Both the position numbers and the translations under genes were made by a program. The notes below the pieces were generated by a model. It worked only from the letters and a program-made list of their open reading frames with translations. It did no database searches and had not been told where the DNA came from. DNA of 30,545 nucleotides from JAWXCB01 sp034440455 (lineage in GTDB: Bacteria; Bacteroidota; Bacteroidia; Chitinophagales; CAIOSU01), in NCBI GenBank assembly GCA_034440455.1, contig JAWXCB010000007.1, positions 1 through 30,545 on the forward strand, given 5' to 3'. Shown piece after piece: positions 1 to 6,454 of the stretch. Every line of letters starts with the position of its first letter. The stretch's first letter is position 1.

Positions 1-44
1 GCCTTTGTTTTAAGTTCCGTTATATTTCTGTTGTACTTAGGCAT
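1..44 (-). CDS. 5' end of an unidentified gene running off the left edge
   Basis: On the minus strand an ATG at 44-42 lies inside the last codons of the HTH regulator gene and overlaps it by 8 nt. It opens a frame reading MPKYNRNITELKTK that stays open to the window edge. An overlapping stop/start like this is typical of translationally coupled genes, so this is probably the next gene of the regulator's operon. Regulators of this type in Bacteroidota often precede DNA methyltransferase or restriction genes, but 14 residues are too few to recognise a family, so no function is assigned. Confidence 0.45.
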   Translation of the reverse strand, partial: MPKYNRNITELKTK

Positions 45-357
45 TGTGAGTTTTTATGTATTTGATTTTGCCTTCGGCAACTTTTAGAATATTCAAATCA
101 GTTTCTTCGTTTAAAATCTTATAAACTATTTGGTCGCTGAGAAACTCATCAACCAATTCTTTTTCTTCAACTTTAAAAAAATCAGCAAACTGCTTTATTA
201 GTTGTCGAGTTGGTTGTCTTTCGTTGCGTTCAATTTTTGCAAGAAGAGAAGTGTCAAGAGTTAAACTCGCTGCAACTTCTCGCAAGGTCAAGCTATTAAT
301 TTCTCTAAGCGTCCTAAGGTGTTCTCCGAAAGTTGTAAATTTTTTCACGAGTGTCAT
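37..357 (-). CDS. XRE-family helix-turn-helix transcriptional regulator
   Basis: Small single-domain DNA-binding protein of about 106 residues. The HTH_3/XRE domain covers roughly residues 9-66: GEHLRTLREINSLTLREVA forms the first helices, and SLLAKIERNERQPT is the recognition helix and the turn after it. A short acidic and lysine-rich tail follows (NILKVAEGKIKYIK). The frame is open back to a TTG at 414, but I chose the ATG at 357 because homologous XRE proteins begin close to the xFGEHLRxLRE segment and no ATG lies further upstream. The stop overlaps the start of the next minus-strand gene. Proteins of this type often act as controllers beside restriction-modification genes; that role is inferred from family and arrangement only. 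A palindrome at 448-467 is a possible operator. Confidence 0.85.
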   Translation of the reverse strand: MTLVKKFTTFGEHLRTLREINSLTLREVAASLTLDTSLLAKIERNERQPTRQLIKQFADFFKVEEKELVDEFLSDQIVYKILNEETDLNILKVAEGKIKYIKTHNA

Positions 358-447
358 TTGGTCAGTTTGTGTCCAAAAAATAGGCAATATTTTCTTTTGC
401 TCAGAAGTCGTCAACTATATTTTATTCACATTGTCGGACCTAAAACA

Positions 448-467
448 ATTACGCAACTTTACGTAAT
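448..467. promoter_or_regulatory. Perfect inverted repeat upstream of the HTH gene (candidate operator)
   Basis: ATTACG and CGTAAT form a perfect 6-bp inverted repeat separated by 8 nt (CAACTTTA), about 90 nt upstream of the chosen ATG of the HTH regulator. Dimeric XRE regulators commonly bind such symmetric sites near their own promoters. There is no direct evidence of binding here. Confidence 0.3.
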
Positions 468-549
468 CCCAATTGCCTTTGTCATTCAGCAGGTTGCTTA
501 TGTAGATTATGCACACCTAAAACTATTTACCAACAAAATGAAGCTTTCC

Positions 550-640
550 TCCCCCTTCCCGCGAGATTGCATCTCGTGGGTTATATACAAGCAAGTTTCC
601 AACTTCATGCGTTAGCCTTTCCCCGGTTAAATAGTCTCCC
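550..640 (+). repeat. Dispersed repeat R1, first copy
   Basis: About 90 nt starting in a C/T-rich stretch, followed by the small hairpin CGAGAT-TGC-ATCTCG, then a GTTATATA segment, AAGCAAGTTTCCAACTTCATGC, and a CCTTTCCCCGG...TAATAGTC-like end. It recurs in direct orientation at 1086-1176 with only scattered differences. Confidence 0.8.
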
Positions 641-680
641 GCCAGTGAATATTTCCTTTGCCTTCAACATCATTGTTTTC

Positions 681-752
681 CCGCGCAACGGCTAAAGCCG
701 CCAAAAAGAAAGTGTGTAGTTCACATTTACCCCCGCCATAAATGGCGGGGCA
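681..752 (+). repeat. Dispersed palindromic repeat R2, first copy
   Basis: Contains the palindrome GGCTAAAGCC, then AAAGTGTGTAGTTCACATTTA, and ends in the perfect hairpin CCCCGCCA-TAAA-TGGCGGGG. It is repeated in direct orientation at 945-1020, where the final stem has lost one or more bases. Confidence 0.8.
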
Positions 753-814
753 ATTATATACCACGCTTCAGGCAATTCCAACCAACCTTATGAATCGCAC
801 AGCGAGCGCAAGCC

Positions 815-844
815 GCCCGAAAGCGCGGAGCGGTTCTTTCGGGC
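815..844. repeat. GC-rich hairpin
   Basis: GCCCGAAAG (815-823) pairs perfectly with CTTTCGGGC (836-844) around a 12-nt loop. No T-run follows, so this is not a typical rho-independent terminator. It looks like part of a palindromic repeat element together with the next hairpin. Confidence 0.65.
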
Positions 845-857
845 TTGATTTTCTTTG

Positions 858-887
858 GTTCTTTCTTGCATCAAGGCAAGAAAGAAC
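858..887. repeat. Perfect 12-bp hairpin
   Basis: GTTCTTTCTTGC (858-869) and GCAAGAAAGAAC (876-887) are perfect reverse complements around the 6-nt loop ATCAAG. It lies 13 nt after the 815-844 hairpin, and the two probably form one compound palindromic element. A stem this long in gene-free DNA suggests a mobile palindromic repeat or a structured RNA. Confidence 0.75.
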
Positions 888-944
888 AACCACAAACCTC
901 AGGGTTAAACAATAGCTATAATTTCTTGTGCAGATTTTCCTCAG

Positions 945-1044
945 CCGCGCAAGGGCTAAAGCCGCCAAGTAGAAAGTGTGTAGTTCACATTTATCCCCGC
1001 CATAAATGCGGGGCAACTAAATTGCCCCGATCTTTAGGTCGGGG
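945..1044 (+). repeat. Dispersed palindromic repeat R2, second copy, with an extra hairpin
   Basis: 945-1020 repeats the 681-752 element (GGCTAAAGCC, then AGAAAGTGTGTAGTTCACAT and the CCCCGCCATAAATGCGGGG stem). It is followed at 1025-1044 by a second stem, CCCCGA-N8-TCGGGG. Confidence 0.75.
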
Positions 1045-1085
1045 TTTAGAGGTGTCTCCAAAAAAACCCAAGAGCTTTAGCCCTT

Positions 1086-1176
1086 TTCCCCCTCCCGCGA
1101 GATTGCATCTCGTGTGTTATATAAAAGCAAGTTTCCAACTTCATGCGTGCGCCTTTCCCCCGGTTTAATAGTCCGC
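1086..1176 (+). repeat. Dispersed repeat R1, second copy
   Basis: Direct copy of the 550-640 element, including the CGAGAT-TGC-ATCTCG hairpin and the AAGCAAGTTTCCAACTTCATGC core. Several substitutions and small indels separate the copies, so the duplication is not recent or the elements arrived separately. Confidence 0.8.
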
Positions 1177-1193
1177 CCCGCTTGGGCTTCCCA

Positions 1194-1235
1194 AATTCCT
1201 CATTCGTAATTCCCCATTCCTAATTGCCATTTCCT
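1194..1235 (+). repeat. Three-unit 14-nt tandem repeat
   Basis: Three consecutive 14-nt units read AATTCCTCATTCGT, AATTCCCCATTCCT and AATTGCCATTTCCT. It is a low-complexity array with no coding signal. Confidence 0.65.
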
Positions 1236-1280
1236 TCCCCCCTGCATTTTTGTCACTCAATCCCCATGTAATATCTCCCA

Positions 1281-1448
1281 TTTTAGGCGGTGATGCGTCC
1301 CGATTTGACTGGTGTGCGTCCCGATTTGACGGTCTTGCGCTTCGGGTTGGTTGGTGTGTTCCCCGCATTGGTTGGTTTGCGCTTCGGATTGGTTGGTGTG
1401 TGTCTCGACTTGGCGGTCTTGCACTGAAATTTGACGGTCTTGCGCTCC
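1281..1448 (+). repeat. Eight-unit tandem array with exact 21-nt period
   Basis: Eight units, each exactly 21 nt, start at 1281, 1302, 1323, 1344, 1365, 1386, 1407 and 1428. The first half varies around GATTTGAC or GGATTGGTT. The second half switches between GGTGTGCGTCCC-like and GGTCTTGCGCTTC-like forms, largely alternating. Because 21 is a multiple of 3, several frames on both strands stay open and would encode heptapeptide repeats (for example AQTNQCG, EHTNQPE, AQDRQIG on the minus strand). There are no spacers, so it is not CRISPR. Whether it is translated, transcribed or only DNA-level is unknown. Confidence 0.85.
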
Positions 1449-1578
1449 CATCTGCCAAAACAACCGTACAATTCAGTAATCATAAGCGCGCGTGCCTCGA
1501 GCAAAGACATCGTTTTTCTTCCTTCTATCCACCAATCCATTGTGGGTTGTTTCTCGAATGCGGTTGGCTTTATTTTTC

Positions 1579-1586
1579 TACTTTTG
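1579..1586 (+). promoter_or_regulatory. Candidate -7 box of the pnt operon promoter
   Basis: TACTTTTG matches the Bacteroidota primary-sigma -7 consensus TAnnTTTG exactly and lies 27 nt upstream of the pntA1 ATG. I do not see a well-spaced -33 TTTG, so the call rests on the -7 box and its position. Confidence 0.45.
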
Positions 1587-1613
1587 CCGCGTTCAAAAAA
1601 ATATTCTCCCCGC

Positions 1614-2750
1614 ATGACAATCGGACTTTTGAAAGAACCTGAAGGCGAGAAGCGTGTTGCGCTGCTGCCCGAAAGCGTGCAAACGCTGGTGAAGATGAAT
1701 GTGAAAATCGTAGTGGAACACAACGCAGGCGCAACAGCTTTTGCAGATGATGCAGCTTACACGAAAGCCGGGGCGGAAATTGCAGAGAGAAACGCGGTGT
1801 TGAAAAATGCTGACCTTGTTATCGGCATCAGCCCACCGCAAACGGGCGACACCAATCAAATGCGTGAAGGGCAGGCATGGATGAGCGTGTTCCAGCCGCT
1901 TACAAATAAAAACTTAGTGGAGGATTTTCTTGCGAAGAAAATATCTTCGTTCAGCCTTGACATTATTCCAAGAACCACACGCGCGCAAGCGATGGACGTG
2001 CTTTCTTCAATGGCGACTGTTTCGGGATATAAGGCGGTGCTGCTTGCCGCAACACAATCACCACGATTTTTCCCCATGTTTATGACGGCTGCGGGAAGCA
2101 TCACGCCTTCAAAGGTGTTGATTCTCGGTGCGGGCGTTGCCGGATTACAGGCAATTGCTACTGCGCGAAAGCTGGGTGGCGTTGTGGAAGCATTTGATGT
2201 GCGCGCTGCTGCCGAAGAAGAAGTAAAAAGCCTGGGCGCAAAGTTCGTGAAGGTGGAAGGTGCGAAAGATGAGAAGAGCGCGGGAGGATATGCAGTGGAA
2301 CAAACAGATGAATTCAAACAGAAGCAACGTCAGCTCATTCACGACCACGCGAGCAAATCAAACATTATCATTTGCACGGCTCAGATTCCGGGAAGAAAAG
2401 CTCCCTTGCTGATTACCAAAGAAACCGTTGAAGCGATGAGTCCAGGCTCTGTGATTGTTGACCTTGCGGCATCTACCGGGGGCAATTGCGAAGTGACAAA
2501 AAACAATGCCATCATTGAGCATAAAGGCGTTACGGTGATTGGCGATTCCAACCTGCCCTCCACCATGCCTTCGGATGCGAGCAAGATGTTTGGCAAAAAC
2601 GTAATTAACTTTTTGAAACTCATCATCACTAAAGAAGGCAGCCTCAATCTGAACTTTGAAGATGATATTGTGAAAGGCACCTGCGTGACGCACAATGGAG
2701 AAGTGATGAGCGAGCGCGTTAAAAAAACATTCTTTGAAACAGTTGCATAA
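1614..2750 (+). CDS. pntA: NAD(P) transhydrogenase subunit alpha, part 1 (NAD(H)-binding domain I)
   Basis: Soluble NAD(H)-binding domain I of the proton-translocating transhydrogenase, which uses the proton gradient to reduce NADP+ with NADH at the inner membrane. The 378-residue protein begins MTIGLLKEPEGEKRVALLPE, the usual start of the AlaDh_PNT_N domain (about 1-135). The Rossmann domain follows, with GAGVAG at about residues 172-177 and then VVEAFDVRAAAEEEVKSLGA. RKAPLLI and SVIVDLAASTGGNCE are also family hallmarks. The frame stays open upstream to about 1431, but the ATG at 1614 fits the family start and sits just after a TAnnTTTG box. The stop is followed with no gap by the ATG of the 4TM subunit, so this is the split-alpha form found in many bacteria. 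Confidence 0.96.
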   Translation: MTIGLLKEPEGEKRVALLPESVQTLVKMNVKIVVEHNAGATAFADDAAYTKAGAEIAERNAVLKNADLVIGISPPQTGDTNQMREGQAWMSVFQPLTNKNLVEDFLAKKISSFSLDIIPRTTRAQAMDVLSSMATVSGYKAVLLAATQSPRFFPMFMTAAGSITPSKVLILGAGVAGLQAIATARKLGGVVEAFDVRAAAEEEVKSLGAKFVKVEGAKDEKSAGGYAVEQTDEFKQKQRQLIHDHASKSNIIICTAQIPGRKAPLLITKETVEAMSPGSVIVDLAASTGGNCEVTKNNAIIEHKGVTVIGDSNLPSTMPSDASKMFGKNVINFLKLIITKEGSLNLNFEDDIVKGTCVTHNGEVMSERVKKTFFETVA

Positions 2751-3071
2751 ATGGAACAAGCATCACAGTTATTCTACGACAACCGCGAATTCATCTTCCT
2801 CATCATCCTTTCGATTTTTCTCGGCATTGAAGTAATCTCCAACGTGCCCGCGATATTGCACACGCCCCTGATGTCGGGCGCGAACGCGATTCACGGAGTA
2901 GTAATCATCGGGGCAATTATCGTGATGGGACAGGCAGAACCGGATAATTATCTCGCATTGACGCTCGGCTTTCTGGCAGTGATTCTCGGAACGCTGAATG
3001 TTGTTGGCGGCTTTGTCGTCACCGACAGGATGCTGGAAATGTTTAAGAAGAAAGAGAAGAAGAAGAAATGA
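2751..3071 (+). CDS. NAD(P) transhydrogenase subunit alpha, part 2 (membrane segment)
   Basis: A 106-residue membrane protein matching the separate C-terminal membrane part of transhydrogenase alpha (PNTB_4TM/PntA2 type). Three to four hydrophobic helices are visible: about 13-32 (EFIFLIILSIFLGIEVI), 46-62 (HGVVIIGAIIVMG) and 68-91 (YLALTLGFLAVILGTLNVVGG). The conserved FVVTDRMLEMF precedes a very basic tail of lysines. Together with PntB it forms the proton channel. The ATG directly abuts the TAA of the previous gene, which supports co-translation. Confidence 0.95.
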   Translation: MEQASQLFYDNREFIFLIILSIFLGIEVISNVPAILHTPLMSGANAIHGVVIIGAIIVMGQAEPDNYLALTLGFLAVILGTLNVVGGFVVTDRMLEMFKKKEKKKK

Positions 3072-3102
3072 TTCGATGATGTGCTGATTCGAGAATTCGA
3101 TG

Positions 3103-3150
3103 ATGAAAAGCCAAGCACGAACAACTATCAACTGACAACTAACAACTGAT
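3103..3150 (+). repeat. Short CAACT-rich intergenic repeat before pntB
   Basis: The 81-nt gap between the pnt alpha and beta genes holds a duplicated ATTCGATGAT (at about 3071 and 3095) and a run of imperfect CAACT-containing units ending in ACAACTGAT just before the pntB ATG. It is low-complexity filler, perhaps slippage-derived. No terminator or promoter is visible, so the operon probably reads through. Confidence 0.4.
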
Positions 3151-3152
3151 TA

Positions 3153-4556
3153 ATGATTTCCCTCTCAATTTTAGAACTATCATATATCATCGCTTCCATC
3201 ACCTTCATCCTCGGATTGAAGATGCTGGGTAATCCTGAATCGGCAAGGAAGGGAAATATGATTGCTGCTGTCGGGATGTGCATCGGCATATTCGCCACCA
3301 TTTTTCTTTATCAATCAAAGGATGGAGAAAGGCTGGGCAACTACGGATGGATTTTCGGAGCAATGACAATCGGAACTGCTATCGGATATTGGATGGCGAA
3401 GAAAGTGAAGATGACCGCCATGCCGCAGATGGTGTCGTTCTTCAATGGGATGGGTGGCGCGTGCGCAGGCGTGATTTCGATTGTAGAATTCAATCATCAT
3501 ATTCATTCTGGTGAACCGGTGCAGGTGGGATTAGGCATCGTGATGATTCTCGGCTTAATTATCGGCAGCGTTTCTTTTGCTGGCAGCATGGTTGCTTATG
3601 GCAAGCTCGAAGAAAAAATTAAAGACAAAGCGCTTCCGGGCAGCACCTTTATCAATATCGCGTTACTGCTTGTCATCCTCGGGTTAGCCGGATACTTTGT
3701 AATGATGGATGTGCCTACTGCCGGAATGATGTATTTGATTCTCGCAATTTCATTAATCTATGGAGTTTCTTTCGTGATGCCGATTGGCGGTGCGGATATG
3801 CCTGTGGTAATTTCTTTGTTGAATTCCTTCACCGGCATGGCAGCAGCTTTCGGTGGATTTATTTACAGCAACCAGGCGATGCTCACGGGCGGCATTCTTG
3901 TCGGCTCCGCAGGAACAATTCTCACGATACTCATGTGTACCGCAATGAATCGCTCTTTAATGAACGTGATTATCGGTTCGTTTGGCGGTGGAGCAGCAGG
4001 CGCAAAGAAAGATGGACCAGAAGGTTCAATTAAAGAAATTTCAGTGAGTGATGCTGCAATCCTTTTGAGCTACGCGCAGAAAGTTTCTATCGTGCCCGGC
4101 TACGGACTTGCGGTAGCGCAGGCGCAGCACATCTGCCATGACCTGGAAAAGATGCTGGAAGAAAAAGGCGTGAACGTGTTTTATGCGATTCACCCCGTTG
4201 CAGGAAGAATGCCCGGACACATGAACGTGCTGCTTGCCGAAGCGGATGTCCCCTACCCGAAGCTGATGGAAATGGAAGAAGCAAACTCGCAATTTGCCTC
4301 AACGGATGTGGTGATGGTGATTGGCGCGAATGACGTGGTGAACCCTGCTGCAAAGAAAGACCCGTCAAGTCCCATCTATGGAATGCCGATTCTTGAAGTG
4401 GAAGATGCGAAAAACATTATCGTATTGAAACGCAGCATGGGCAAAGGCTATGCAGGTATCGAAAACGAACTCTTCTTCCATCCGAAAAACAGGATGCTGT
4501 TTGGCGATGCAAAAACCTCGCTGCAAAATCTGGCGAGTGAAGTGAAGTCGCTGTAA
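3153..4556 (+). CDS. pntB: NAD(P) transhydrogenase subunit beta
   Basis: The 467-residue beta subunit contains most of the proton channel (domain II) and the NADP(H)-binding domain III. The first ~260 residues carry many hydrophobic helices (for example ILELSYIIASITFILGLKML and VGLGIVMILGLIIG), with the conserved NPESARKGN and MPQMVSFFNGMGG loops. Domain III has the NADP Rossmann motif GYGLAVAQAQ from about residue 316, then HPVAGRMPGHMNVLLAEADV, VMVIGANDVVNPAA, and the NELFF lid region near the C-terminus. Length and order are normal. The gap of 81 nt to the preceding gene is the largest in the operon. Confidence 0.97.
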   Translation: MISLSILELSYIIASITFILGLKMLGNPESARKGNMIAAVGMCIGIFATIFLYQSKDGERLGNYGWIFGAMTIGTAIGYWMAKKVKMTAMPQMVSFFNGMGGACAGVISIVEFNHHIHSGEPVQVGLGIVMILGLIIGSVSFAGSMVAYGKLEEKIKDKALPGSTFINIALLLVILGLAGYFVMMDVPTAGMMYLILAISLIYGVSFVMPIGGADMPVVISLLNSFTGMAAAFGGFIYSNQAMLTGGILVGSAGTILTILMCTAMNRSLMNVIIGSFGGGAAGAKKDGPEGSIKEISVSDAAILLSYAQKVSIVPGYGLAVAQAQHICHDLEKMLEEKGVNVFYAIHPVAGRMPGHMNVLLAEADVPYPKLMEMEEANSQFASTDVVMVIGANDVVNPAAKKDPSSPIYGMPILEVEDAKNIIVLKRSMGKGYAGIENELFFHPKNRMLFGDAKTSLQNLASEVKSL

Positions 4557-4666
4557 GCGCTGAATTTCACCAATTATAAAAGGCTACCTGTAAAAGCCAT
4601 TTATAGACTTAAATCGGAGTAATCAACCCCACAAACAAAAAAGGTGTCTGAAAAATAGTTTAAGCC

Positions 4667-4771
4667 TTAGAATTCAAACGGCATATCAGAAACGCTCATG
4701 TCTCTTACGCTGACATAACTGCCGTTTCTTAACAACGAATCAAGAGCTTTTTTTCCTGCGCTCGATTTCAT
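4667..4771 (-). other. 34-codon open frame overlapping the end of the BFN gene
   Basis: In another minus-strand frame, ATG at 4771 opens a 34-residue reading MKSSAGKKALDSLLRNG...DMPFEF that continues 70 nt past the BFN stop. It could be a chance ORF, a small overlapping gene, or the true C-terminal tail of the BFN protein displaced by one base at the 7-A run near 4748. I see no promoter or family signature that decides between these. Confidence 0.25.
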
Positions 4772-5363
4772 CGCGGATGCGGATGGCTTTTTCGTAGTCT
4801 TCCATCTTCAGCACTTTGTTGAGCAACTCGTTGAGTTGCTTTTCGGAGAGTTTGCCCATGTTGGTGAGGGCTGAGTCGGGTTCTACTTCGGTAGCGGCTG
4901 AGATTTCAACTTTTTCTTTTTTGGCAGGCATATTTTCGCTGCCGGTCATCTGCTCGTCCATGATGATGCCTGCGCTGTCAAGAATAAATTCATAAGTATA
5001 AATAGGGCAATTGAAGCGCACTGCAAGCGCAATAGCATCGCTGGTGCGGGAGTCAATTTCTTCGATGCGGTCGCCTACTTTGCACACGAGCAGGGCGTAA
5101 AAAATTCCTTCTTTCAGATTGTTAATCACGATTTCAACCAGCTCCATTCCAAAGGTGTTGAACATGTTGCGGAGCAGGTCATGCGTGAGAGGGCGCGTGG
5201 TGGGCATCTTTTCGAGCGCTACTGCTATCGCTTGAGCTTCGAAGCCGCCAATCACGATGGGCAGTCGTCTTTTGCCTGCTGTTTCTTCGAGCACTACTGC
5301 ATACGATTGTGTTTGCGTAATGCTGTGGGAGAGGGCGACAATCTCAAGCGGTATTTTTTTCAT
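4740..5363 (-). CDS. Bifunctional nuclease (BFN) family protein with C-terminal UVR motif
   Basis: A 207-residue protein. Residues about 1-135 match the BFN domain (DUF151): VVLEETAGKRRLPIVIGGFE, IVINNLKEGIFYA and IDSRTSDAIALAVRFNCPIY are the conserved blocks. BFN-type proteins are reported to have nuclease activity, but the cellular role in Bacteroidota is not established. A charged linker leads to a UvrB/UvrC-type motif at about 172-204 (KQLNELLNKVLKMEDYEKAI, RIRDEIERRKK), which in other proteins mediates interaction within repair or Clp complexes. The ATG at 5363 begins MKKIPLEIVAL, the usual family start. It is convergent with pntB. The gene ends just after a run of seven A (coding strand); dropping one A would extend the protein by about 26 residues. 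Confidence 0.92.
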   Translation of the reverse strand: MKKIPLEIVALSHSITQTQSYAVVLEETAGKRRLPIVIGGFEAQAIAVALEKMPTTRPLTHDLLRNMFNTFGMELVEIVINNLKEGIFYALLVCKVGDRIEEIDSRTSDAIALAVRFNCPIYTYEFILDSAGIIMDEQMTGSENMPAKKEKVEISAATEVEPDSALTNMGKLSEKQLNELLNKVLKMEDYEKAIRIRDEIERRKKSS

Positions 5364-5417
5364 GCTCTCGTTTCAGGTTTGCGCGGGGCGGTTTTAAATT
5401 TCGTTTTTGCTGAGTTT

Positions 5418-5425
5418 TAAAGTTA
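5418..5425 (-). promoter_or_regulatory. Candidate -7 box for the BFN gene
   Basis: On the minus strand TAACTTTA lies 55 nt upstream of the BFN ATG and differs from TAnnTTTG only in the last base. A TTG lies about 22 nt further upstream. This is a weak but plausible Bacteroidota promoter. Confidence 0.28.
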
Positions 5426-5474
5426 CTATTCTTCCGCATACTTCACTCAACACTCCACCAGCCCCACTACACCC

Positions 5475-6452
5475 TCAATGGTTGTTTGCAAAATAAGTTT
5501 TAAAGGCTTCATTCAGCTTCGGCACCACATCAAACGCATCGCCCACAATTCCGTAATCAGCATATTTAAAGAAAGGCGCTTCGGGGTCATTATTTATCAC
5601 CACGATGCATTTACTGCCGTTCACTCCGGCAAGATGCTGGATAGCTCCCGAAATGCCGATGGCGATATAAAGATTGGGACGCACAGTGAGCCCTGTTTGT
5701 CCCACATGCTCATGATGCGGGCGCCAGTGCACATCGCTTACTGCGCGAGAACAGGCTGTTGCTGCGCCAAGCAACTTCGCCATCTCTTCCACCATGCCCC
5801 AGTTTTCAGGACCTTTTAATCCGCGTCCGCCAGAAACTACTACTTCAGCTTCGGGCAACGGAACGCCCGCGCTTTCTTTTTCAAAGCCCACCACTTGCAC
5901 TGCGAAATCTTTGTCGCTCATCTCAACTGCAAATGGCTCAACTGCTGCGGCTTGTTCCACCTGTTCAACTTGAATTGAATTAGGATTGAGCGAAAGAATT
6001 TTTACGGGCGTGGCGATGGTGTAATTGGCAAATCCTTTTCCGGAGAAAACGCTCTTCTTCACAGTGAAGTCGCTGCCTGTTTCGGGCAATGCGATAACAC
6101 CCGAAACGAGACCTGCCTTCAGGCGCGTGGAAAGGCGCGGACCCAATGCTTTGCCATTATTATTAAAGGACAGAACAACAACTTCGGCTCCTGTTTTCTG
6201 CGCTGCCTGCGCAATCGCTTTGGTAAATGCGCCTGAATCGAACTTGTCGAAGCGGGCATCATTCACATGCAGCACTTTTGCAACACCGGATTTGCCGATG
6301 CTTGCAAGTTCTGCGGCATCAAGCGTTCCTAATGCAACTGCAATCGTTTCTTTGCCAAGTTGTTTTGCGATTTTGCTCGCATAATATGCGGCTTCGCGTG
6401 CTGATTTCTTAAATCGTCCTTGTGCGCTTTCTGTAAATACTAATACCGACAT
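5475..6452 (-). CDS. etfA: Electron transfer flavoprotein subunit alpha
   Basis: The FAD-carrying subunit of ETF, which accepts electrons from acyl-CoA dehydrogenases and passes them towards the quinone pool. The 325-residue length is normal. The N-terminal ETF domain covers about 1-190. The C-terminal FAD-binding domain (about 205-325) has VVSGGRGLKGPENW, AVSDVHWRPHHEHVGQTG (the alpha-subunit FAD loop in its Bacteroidota form), LYIAIGISGAIQHLAGVNGS and VVINNDPEAPFFKYADYGIVGD. The ATG at 6452 lies 2 nt after the etfB stop, so the two genes are one operon and their products one heterodimer. Confidence 0.97.
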   Translation of the reverse strand: MSVLVFTESAQGRFKKSAREAAYYASKIAKQLGKETIAVALGTLDAAELASIGKSGVAKVLHVNDARFDKFDSGAFTKAIAQAAQKTGAEVVVLSFNNNGKALGPRLSTRLKAGLVSGVIALPETGSDFTVKKSVFSGKGFANYTIATPVKILSLNPNSIQVEQVEQAAAVEPFAVEMSDKDFAVQVVGFEKESAGVPLPEAEVVVSGGRGLKGPENWGMVEEMAKLLGAATACSRAVSDVHWRPHHEHVGQTGLTVRPNLYIAIGISGAIQHLAGVNGSKCIVVINNDPEAPFFKYADYGIVGDAFDVVPKLNEAFKTYFANNH

Positions 6453-6454
6453 TC

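Larger units (their letters stand above)
415..1613. other. Gene-free, repeat-rich intergenic region
   Basis: No frame here has recognisable domains or a convincing start. The open frames exist on both strands at once and follow repeat composition. The stretch holds two repeat families in nested order (R1 550-640, R2 681-752, hairpins 815-887, R2' 945-1020, hairpin 1025-1044, R1' 1086-1176), then a 14-nt tandem repeat (1194-1235) and an 8-unit 21-nt array (1281-1448). The pntA promoter lies at its right end. I see nothing definite in 468-549. Confidence 0.8.

Noticed and set aside
845..1168. 107-residue plus-strand open frame across the palindromic repeats
   Set aside because: It runs through R2' and R1' and hairpin arms, has no domain, and an overlapping minus-strand frame is equally open. 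Openness follows repeat composition.
1281..1448. CRISPR array
   Set aside because: Units are contiguous with no unique spacers, and no cas gene is nearby.
1431..1613. N-terminal extension of the pntA1 frame
   Set aside because: The 61 extra codons overlap the end of the 21-nt array and the promoter box and do not resemble the family; the protein family starts at the ATG at 1614.
1165..1723. Several open frames on both strands across the 21-nt array
   Set aside because: A period divisible by 3 without stops keeps many frames open at once. None has a credible start, signal or homologous feature, so I annotate the array as a repeat and leave translation as a question.
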